DNA from: Bacillota bacterium
GTDB lineage: Bacteria; Bacillota; Clostridia; Oscillospirales; Ethanoligenentaceae
NCBI GenBank assembly: GCA_023391535.1
Contig: JAEWAU010000117.1
Span: forward strand, 1-37,201
DNA: 37,201 nt
Reading direction: 5' to 3'
Shown here: piece after piece, positions 32,316 through 37,201 of the stretch
How positions within the stretch are numbered: position 1 is the first letter of the stretch
Layout of the letters: every line of letters begins with the position of its first letter
The notes under the pieces: model-generated
What the model saw: only the letters and a program-made list of their open reading frames with translations
Database searches by the model: none
Told to the model about the DNA's origin: nothing
Made by a program: the position numbers and the translations under genes

Positions 32316-32588
32316 TCAGTCCCGAATCTCGAACGAGTGCTCGTGTGGGTCGGGCGGCAGCTTTTGCGCGTCCGTATGGTCGATGCGGATATACAGGCTG
32401 TTTTCAAGCTTTTGGAGCAGGGCGGCGATTTCGGCCTGCCCGCCCTGCACTTCCATGCTCACGCTGCCGTCGTATTCGTTGCATACCCAGCCCGTGAGGC
32501 CAAGGGCGTTCGCAGCGTGGTACGCCCGGAAGCGGAAGCCCACCCCCTGCACCTCGCCGGTAAACCGGTAGCGGACGCGGATTTTCAT
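32316..32588 (-). CDS. acyP: Acylphosphatase
   Basis: A 90-residue acylphosphatase, which hydrolyses carboxyl-phosphate bonds of small molecules such as acetyl phosphate or 1,3-bisphosphoglycerate. The signature GEVQGVGFRFRAYHAA supplies the phosphate-binding Arg19, and GWVCNEYDGSV supplies the catalytic Asn37; both family residues are intact. Length is normal. The start at 32588 follows AAAGGA; an upstream ATG at 32600 overlaps that site and is less likely. It stands alone upstream of the membrane-protein gene and is a housekeeping-type gene unrelated to the sugar loci. Confidence 0.93.
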   Translation of the reverse strand: MKIRVRYRFTGEVQGVGFRFRAYHAANALGLTGWVCNEYDGSVSMEVQGGQAEIAALLQKLENSLYIRIDHTDAQKLPPDPHEHSFEIRD

Positions 32589-32796
32589 GGAAACGACCAT
32601 CCTTTTGCGGAGAAATTGTGCCCAAACGGCGGGCCTATTTCACGGCGGGTTTTGATGCGGATTTTGAATCGTCAATTTATGCAGCGATTTCACAAAATAG
32701 CGGCGGAAAGGCGAAACGCTTTGGAAGGAATCCATTTTTCTGAAAATACCATAGTATCAGTGTAGCACAAAATGCCGGCCGCCGAAAGCGCGCCGG

Positions 32797-32881
32797 CGTT
32801 TTTCCGCGCCGCGGAAAAACGGGCCGCCCTCCGCGCACGCAGCTGTGCGGAGGACGGCCCACCGGGTTTTCGCAAAACCGG
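32797..32881 (-). terminator. Terminator and hairpin cluster after the second transporter operon
   Basis: In the 466-base gene-free gap 32589-33054 three stems follow one another. The main one pairs 32821-32837 with 32844-32860 (one mismatch, one G-U) and is followed on the minus strand by CGTTTTT, a terminator for the permease gene ending at 33055. Stems of 11 bp at 32797-32821 (loop GCC) and of 8-9 bp at 32862-32881 flank it. The rest of the gap is AT-rich with no gene seen. Confidence 0.65.
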
Positions 32882-33054
32882 ATTTTCGGGGGAACCGGAG
32901 CAAACCGTTCTTTTACCTATCAGCCGGTTTTCTTCCTTTATTCCTTAAATATATTCCTTAAATAGAAAACAGAAAAAATACAACATATAACGTTTCTTTT
33001 TGGCGGGACAGGGCGTAGGGAAAGTCCGCGCGCGCATCCGAAAGCCTCCGCGGG

Positions 33055-33927
33055 TCATCCCTTGACCGCGCCGGCAACGATGCTCGATTGTACCTGGTCG
33101 CTCAGGAAGAAGTAGATAACGATGGTGGGCAACGTGGCGATAACCATGCCGGCGCCGATGGCGCCCCAGTTGGTGGCGTATTCGCCCACGAACGACATGA
33201 TGCCCACGGGCAATGTACGCAATGCGGAATCGTTTACGAACGTATTGGCGAACATCAGCTCGTTCCACGTGCCGAGGAAGGTGAAGATGGAAACGGTGGC
33301 GATCGCCGGCTTCACGATGGGCAGGATGATGCGGAAGAACACCTGGTAGACCCCGCAGCCGTCCAGATACGCCGCCTCTTCAATATCCTTCGGGATGGAA
33401 GAGTAAAAGCCGCTCAGGATGATGACGCTCATGGGAATGGCGAACGCCACATACGGGATGAGCAGCGCCAGATAGGTGTTGAGGATGTGCGTTTTGTCGA
33501 GAATCAGGAACAGGGGCAGCAGCACCGCCTGCAGGGGAATCATGATGCCCAGCGTGAACACGATGAAGGTCACGCCCTTGAGCTTCCATTCCAGCCTGCT
33601 GATGGCGTAGGAGCTCATGGCGCTGAGTACGCCGGCCACGACGATGGTGATGGCCGTGTAAAAGACGCTGTTGAGAAAATACCGGAGGATGCCGCCGCCG
33701 AGCAGTGCGGTGGAATAGTTCTCAAAGTGCCATACCTTGGGCAGCCCGCATACGTTCGAGCCGAAGATATCGTTGTTGGATTTGAACGAGAACAGAACCA
33801 GCCACAGAAGCGGGTAAAGCTGGACGGCGGCCACCAGGAACAGCAGAACCAGCATCAGTGTTTTGGAAAGTTTTCGGTAGTTTCTAACGGTATTGCCGGT
33901 ATTAAAGGTTTCCATTGACTTTTCCAT
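33055..33927 (-). CDS. CUT1 ABC transporter permease (MalG type), second system
   Basis: A 290-residue sugar permease of ordinary length with six predicted membrane segments, first at LMLVLLFLVAAVQLYPLLWLV. The ATPase-docking motif reads EEAAYLDGCGVYQVFFRIILP. The N-terminal tail of about 20 residues is cytoplasmic. It pairs with the MalF-type permease encoded 21 bases upstream. The ATG at 33927 has AAAGGA about 12 bases upstream; an ATG four codons later is an alternative. In contrast to the MalG-type protein at 9015-10352 it has no extra loop, so the two importers are clearly different systems. No ATPase is encoded nearby. Confidence 0.94.
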   Translation of the reverse strand: MEKSMETFNTGNTVRNYRKLSKTLMLVLLFLVAAVQLYPLLWLVLFSFKSNNDIFGSNVCGLPKVWHFENYSTALLGGGILRYFLNSVFYTAITIVVAGVLSAMSSYAISRLEWKLKGVTFIVFTLGIMIPLQAVLLPLFLILDKTHILNTYLALLIPYVAFAIPMSVIILSGFYSSIPKDIEEAAYLDGCGVYQVFFRIILPIVKPAIATVSIFTFLGTWNELMFANTFVNDSALRTLPVGIMSFVGEYATNWGAIGAGMVIATLPTIVIYFFLSDQVQSSIVAGAVKG

Positions 33928-33948
33928 CGAACTCGACCATCCTTTCCT

Positions 33949-34842
33949 CTACGCTCCTGCCAGATCCGCTTCCGGTTTTTTGAACAGAAGCTGGAGGACC
34001 AGCGTCGCGGCCAGGCATTCCAGCACGATGAACACCGCCTGCGCGCTGCCGTAGCCGTACAGGCGCGAGCCGAACAGGTTTGCGTACATCGCGGTGCTGG
34101 GCAGGTCGCTCGAATGCAGAGGCCCGCCGTTTGTCATGACATAGACGAGATCGAAGGACTTGAACGAGCCGGTGAGCGAAAGGATCAGACAGACCTTGAT
34201 GACGGGCGTCATGAGCGGAACGGTGATGTGGGTCATGGACTGCCAGCTGTTGGCGCCGTCGATGCGCGCCGCCTCGTAGAGATCCTCGGAAATGCCCTTC
34301 ATGCCCGCGTAGAAGATCAGGATGTACTGACCCACGTACTGCCACACCGCGGGCACCACCGTACAGGCGAAAGCCGTGCCGGTTTGCGCGAGCCAGGGCT
34401 CCGCGAACTTGCCGAGCCCCATGCCCCGGAGCAGGGTGTTGAGCAGGCCGTAATCGGCATTGAATATTTTAAGCCACAGCTGGCCGATGACCATGCTCGA
34501 AAGAATGACGGGCACAAAATAAACGGTGCGGAAGAATTTTTCGAACCGGACCCCGTTTGAAAGCACCAGAGCCAGCAAAAACGCGATGGGGAGCTGGATG
34601 AAGACGGAGGTGCCGGCCAAAATGAAGGAATTCGCAATGGCCTTGTGGAAATTGAGATCGCCTGAGAACATGTGCCGGAAGTTTGTGAAGCCGTTGAAGG
34701 TCATTTTCCCGATGCCGTTCCATTTGAAAAGGCCGAGGTAAAAGCTCGCGAAGATCGGGAGCACCACGATGCAGACATAGATGAGCAGCGTGGGGAGGAT
34801 AAACACGAGGATGGATCGCTTTTTGTACATCAGCTTGTTCAA
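33949..34842 (-). CDS. CUT1 ABC transporter permease (MalF type), second system
   Basis: A 297-residue permease with six membrane segments (first at SILVFILPTLLIYVCIVVLPIF) and the EAA motif YEAARIDGANSWQSMTHITVP. It forms the channel with the MalG-type partner. The start is TTG at 34842, preceded by AGGTGA at 6-7 bases; the next ATG four codons on has no site. Between this gene and the upstream binding-protein gene lie 273 bases with a nested stem-loop, which should lower permease expression relative to the binding protein. The substrate is unknown. Confidence 0.94.
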   Translation of the reverse strand: MNKLMYKKRSILVFILPTLLIYVCIVVLPIFASFYLGLFKWNGIGKMTFNGFTNFRHMFSGDLNFHKAIANSFILAGTSVFIQLPIAFLLALVLSNGVRFEKFFRTVYFVPVILSSMVIGQLWLKIFNADYGLLNTLLRGMGLGKFAEPWLAQTGTAFACTVVPAVWQYVGQYILIFYAGMKGISEDLYEAARIDGANSWQSMTHITVPLMTPVIKVCLILSLTGSFKSFDLVYVMTNGGPLHSSDLPSTAMYANLFGSRLYGYGSAQAVFIVLECLAATLVLQLLFKKPEADLAGA

Positions 34843-34987
34843 CTGTAATCACCTACTATCATCAGCCGGAGGGACGGAGCCTGAAAAAAGGCGGAAAAAG
34901 CACGCGCCCGGAGCCGCCTGCAGCCCTGCGTGTGTCCTGCGGACAAAACGGCTGCGGCCTCTGCCCCGGATGCGTGCTTTTGGGAAA

Positions 34988-35082
34988 CGGTTCTGCGGTT
35001 CGGCAGGCGATAAAAATTCACGTCAAAAGCGTTGCCCTATGGATTTGACGTGGATTTTATCCGCACGTTTACCGCAGAACCG
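34988..35082 (-). other. Long nested stem-loop between binding protein and permease
   Basis: A 12-bp perfect outer stem (CGGTTCTGCGGT at 34988-34999 with its complement at 35071-35082) encloses an inner stem of 9 bp (CACGTCAAA 35019-35027 with 35044-35052) that extends further with one bulge. The 16-base inner loop contains no U-tract. It is larger than a normal terminator and lies in a 273-base gap with no gene seen. Confidence 0.62.
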
Positions 35083-35115
35083 GTTCACGCCCTTTTCGTA
35101 AACGGACCGATTGCA

Positions 35116-36444
35116 TTACGAATTCCAGGAAGCATTCTCGTTCTGGACGAACTGGTCGGGCTTTACGGTGCCGCCGAACAGGCCCTGCACGTCGTCCTGA
35201 TGGGTCTTGGTCTTGGCAGCGTCAAGGAACGTATCCCACGCGAGAACGCTGGAGGTGCAGCTCGCGGTGGCGTCGTTGATCTGCTTGAACACCGGGTTCC
35301 AGCTGCTCTCGTCCACGGTGTCTTTCCAGCCGTCGAAGCCCGTGCTGGTTTCCGCGGCATATTTGCCCATCGTTTCGTTGATGTACTTCATGAAGGCCAC
35401 GGACTCTTTCGGGTGCTTGGTGGCCGCGTTCACAAGGAAGGACTCGGTGTAGCCGCCGCAGAAGTTGCTGGCGTCGCCCTTGCCGCCGGAGATCAGCGGA
35501 ACCGGAATGGCATCCACTTTGCCCGCAACGGTGGAATCCTTGGCGTACACATTGCCCGCAAACCAGCTGCCCATGAGGCGCATGGCGGCTTTGCCGGTGG
35601 TGAACTGGGTATCGGCGTCGGAGGAACCGGTGGCGAGCGTGCTCGAGCCGAACGCGCCGGCGCCTACCAGGTCAATGACCTTCTGGGCGGCGTCTTTCCA
35701 GCCCGCGTCCGTCATCTTGCCGTTGCCGTTGAGGTAATTCACAACGCCGGTGGCGCCGATCTCGCGCATCGCGAGCGCTTCATACACGAAGCAGGCGTTC
35801 CACGCGTCCTTGGTGCCGTTCGCGATGGGGACGATGCCCTTGGCTTTGAGGGCCTTGCAGGCCGCGAGCCAATCGTCGTAGGTGGCGGGCTCTTTCACGC
35901 CGGCCTGTGCGAACAGGTCCTTGTTGCAGTAGAGCATCATGTACCAGGAGAACATCGGCAGCGAATAGAGCTTGCCGTCGATGAGAAACGCGGAATCGGA
36001 ACCGGTTTTGATCTTGTCGAGCGTTCCGTCCTTCACATAATCGTCAATTGCGAGGAGCTTGCCGGCTTCCGCCAGGCTGCGGGTGCGCCCGGGGCTCCAG
36101 TCGTAGAACACGTCCACGTCGGCGGAGTTGCCCGCGAACGCCGTGTCGAGTTTCGTCTTGTAGGCGTCCGTCGCCAGAGTATCCGTCTTGATGGTGATGT
36201 TCGGATTCGCGTTCTCGTATTCGGTAACGGCCTTGTCGTAATCCTTCTTCAGGTCGTTGGAGTCGTCCGCCCACTGATGCCAGACCTCAAGGGTGATCTT
36301 CTCGGCCGACGAGGACGACGGCTGGGAGCTTGAGGAGCTGTTGGAAGCGGCGGAACTGGATTTCTGGTTTGCGCAGCCGGTAACACCGACGACCATTGCG
36401 CAGAACAGAACCACGGAAAGTGCCTTTTTCCAAGGTTTCTTCAT
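35116..36444 (-). CDS. Sugar-binding lipoprotein, second CUT1 system
   Basis: A 442-residue family-1 solute-binding protein. The signal peptide ends in VTGC with lipidated Cys24, followed by a Ser-rich linker to about residue 48. The mature domain starts ITLEVWHQWADDSND and shows YENANPNITIK, ADVDVFYDW, FTTGKAAMRLMGSWFAGN and the C-terminal FMKYI segment, typical of oligosaccharide-binding members. The start at 36444 has AAAGGAG 7 bases upstream. A longer open frame to 36696 has no homology-like sequence and is leader. A promoter at 36664-36691 gives a leader of about 210 bases. The upstream AraC-type regulator is the likely activator. Confidence 0.94.
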   Translation of the reverse strand: MKKPWKKALSVVLFCAMVVGVTGCANQKSSSAASNSSSSSQPSSSSAEKITLEVWHQWADDSNDLKKDYDKAVTEYENANPNITIKTDTLATDAYKTKLDTAFAGNSADVDVFYDWSPGRTRSLAEAGKLLAIDDYVKDGTLDKIKTGSDSAFLIDGKLYSLPMFSWYMMLYCNKDLFAQAGVKEPATYDDWLAACKALKAKGIVPIANGTKDAWNACFVYEALAMREIGATGVVNYLNGNGKMTDAGWKDAAQKVIDLVGAGAFGSSTLATGSSDADTQFTTGKAAMRLMGSWFAGNVYAKDSTVAGKVDAIPVPLISGGKGDASNFCGGYTESFLVNAATKHPKESVAFMKYINETMGKYAAETSTGFDGWKDTVDESSWNPVFKQINDATASCTSSVLAWDTFLDAAKTKTHQDDVQGLFGGTVKPDQFVQNENASWNS

Positions 36445-36663
36445 GCCTTTTCTCCTTTGCTGCACGGTCGGCGCTTGCGCGGGGCCCCCGCGGAAAGCGC
36501 CCTGCTCTACAGCATTTCCAGAAAAGATTGAACCGTTCCGGGGTATTTCGCCAAGCCAAGGGAGGCGGATAGACGAAATGCGGCTTCTCTCACAATCCTT
36601 AATGGAATTGCCATAGGTTTCTTCGGGTGCCAGCTTTACGGCCGTTCGGCTGACCACATCTTT

Positions 36664-36691
36664 ATTATACGAAATGGAAAAGATGTGTACA
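36664..36691 (-). promoter_or_regulatory. Promoter of the second transporter operon
   Basis: On the minus strand TGTACA (36691-36686), a 16-base spacer and a perfect TATAAT (36669-36664) precede the binding-protein gene. A 17-base inverted repeat (TACTATAA, one T, TTATAGTA; 36703-36719) lies about 12 bases upstream of the -35, where an AraC-type activator would bind. The remaining leader 36445-36660 shows no gene. Confidence 0.6.
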
Positions 36692-36762
36692 GTCATTTTA
36701 TTTACTATAATTTATAGTATTTTTACCTTTTAAATAAAAGAATATAAACAAAATGACATCAA

Positions 36763-36780
36763 GCCGGGGAAATTCCCGGC
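36763..36780 (-). terminator. Weak terminator after the AraC-type regulator
   Basis: GCCGGG and CCCGGC form a 6-bp stem with a 6-base loop, 46 bases beyond the regulator stop. On the minus strand TTGATGTCATTTTG follows, a loose T-rich tail. Confidence 0.45.
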
Positions 36781-36825
36781 GCAAAGCCTGCGGAATCCCC
36801 TGCCCGATGCCCGAACTTGAAGCGG

Positions 36826-37201
36826 CTACATCCCGCAGGAAACGCATTCCCTGCGGTACTCCTGCACCGTTTTTCCCATGTATTTTTTAAAGCACAGGCT
36901 GAAATAATGCGAATCGTTGAACCCCGTCTTTTCGGCGATCTCATACGCCTTGAGGCTGGTGTGCCGCAGATACTCGGCGCTTTGCACGATGCGCAGGCGC
37001 GTGACGTAATCCGTGAGGTTCTCGCCCGTTTCCTGCTTGAACGCCCGGCTCAGGTAGCTGGCGCTTACATAGAGCTTTTCGGCCACGGTCCGCAGCGAAA
37101 GGTCGCTGTCGCCCAGCGAATCCGCAATGCAGCGGGTCGCCCTGCCCACGATGCCGCCGGGCTGCTCGCCGGCCGGGCCCTCCTGCGGCGCGGGGGCGGC
37201 C
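36826..37201 (-). CDS. AraC-type (probably YesN-like) regulator, N-terminus cut by window edge
   Basis: The minus-strand frame is open from the last base of the window to a stop at 36826, giving about 125 C-terminal residues. After a Pro/Gly/Ala-rich linker comes a complete AraC DNA-binding domain: LSLRTVAEKLYVSASYLSRAF and KAYEIAEKTGFNDSHYFSLCFKKYMG, ending EYRRECVSCGM. The form and location beside a CUT1 operon match the C-terminal part of a YesN response regulator, but the receiver domain is outside the window, so a one-component AraC protein is equally possible. It probably activates the binding-protein operon at 36444. Confidence 0.88.
   Translation of the reverse strand, partial: AAPAPQEGPAGEQPGGIVGRATRCIADSLGDSDLSLRTVAEKLYVSASYLSRAFKQETGENLTDYVTRLRIVQSAEYLRHTSLKAYEIAEKTGFNDSHYFSLCFKKYMGKTVQEYRRECVSCGM

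Noticed and set aside
32589..32950. Small genes in the gap upstream of the acylphosphatase
   Set aside because: Open frames there overlap stacked hairpins and the terminator, lack ribosome sites and are composition artefacts.

Overview
The window is GC-rich DNA from a low-copy-number sugar-foraging member of the Firmicutes, most likely class Clostridia (an Oscillospiraceae/Ruminococcaceae-like organism). The reasons are three C-terminal ChW (clostridial hydrophobic, conserved W) repeats in a giant secreted protein, strong AGGAGG-type ribosome sites, TTG and GTG starts, lipoproteins with poly-Ser linkers, YesM/YesN-type two-component systems beside CUT1 sugar transporters, and CcpA-like and LacI regulation. 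The species cannot be named from sequence alone. No rRNA, tRNA or CRISPR array was seen.

Layout. (1) 1-6647: a LacI regulator (minus strand, cut by the window edge) is divergent from a plus-strand operon: a zinc alcohol dehydrogenase-like MDR, a Gfo/Idh/MocA oxidoreductase, a DUF5060/DUF4038-type glycoside hydrolase and a tannase/feruloyl-esterase-like hydrolase. A consensus sigma-A promoter serves lacI, and a second promoter followed by a tandem palindromic operator serves the operon. A 21-bp-stem terminator separates this block from the next. (2) 6830-15740, minus strand: YesN-like response regulator, YesM-like histidine kinase, terminator, then sugar-binding lipoprotein, two CUT1 permeases (one with a very large extra loop) and a GH92 alpha-mannosidase without a signal peptide. 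(3) 15927-22215, minus strand: LacI regulator, then a hydroxypyruvate-isomerase-like protein, a sugar phosphate isomerase/epimerase, a second MDR, and alsK-alsE-rpiB, which together match the D-allose to fructose-6-phosphate route. (4) 22412-31600: a truncated glycoside hydrolase remnant, a 2456-residue multimodular secreted glycoside hydrolase/adhesin, a decayed esterase and a decayed IS21-type transposase end. (5) 31669-32588: a membrane protein of unknown function and an acylphosphatase. (6) 33055-37201, minus strand: a second CUT1 transporter (binding protein and two permeases) with an AraC-type regulator that runs off the window.

How it may work. The giant ChW protein and the binding lipoproteins act outside the cell; the CUT1 systems import oligosaccharides; the cytoplasmic GH92, DUF4038-type hydrolase and esterase-like protein trim them; and the oxidoreductases, isomerases and Als enzymes feed unusual sugars into glycolysis. 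No ATPase of the MsmX/MalK type is present for either transporter, so a shared one elsewhere in the genome is presumed. The most unusual items are the D-allose pathway joined to two MDR enzymes that lack the structural-zinc lobe, a MalG-type permease with about 160 extra residues outside the membrane, an esterase-like protein that has lost both cysteines of the CS-D-HC motif, and several clean unassigned palindromic operators.
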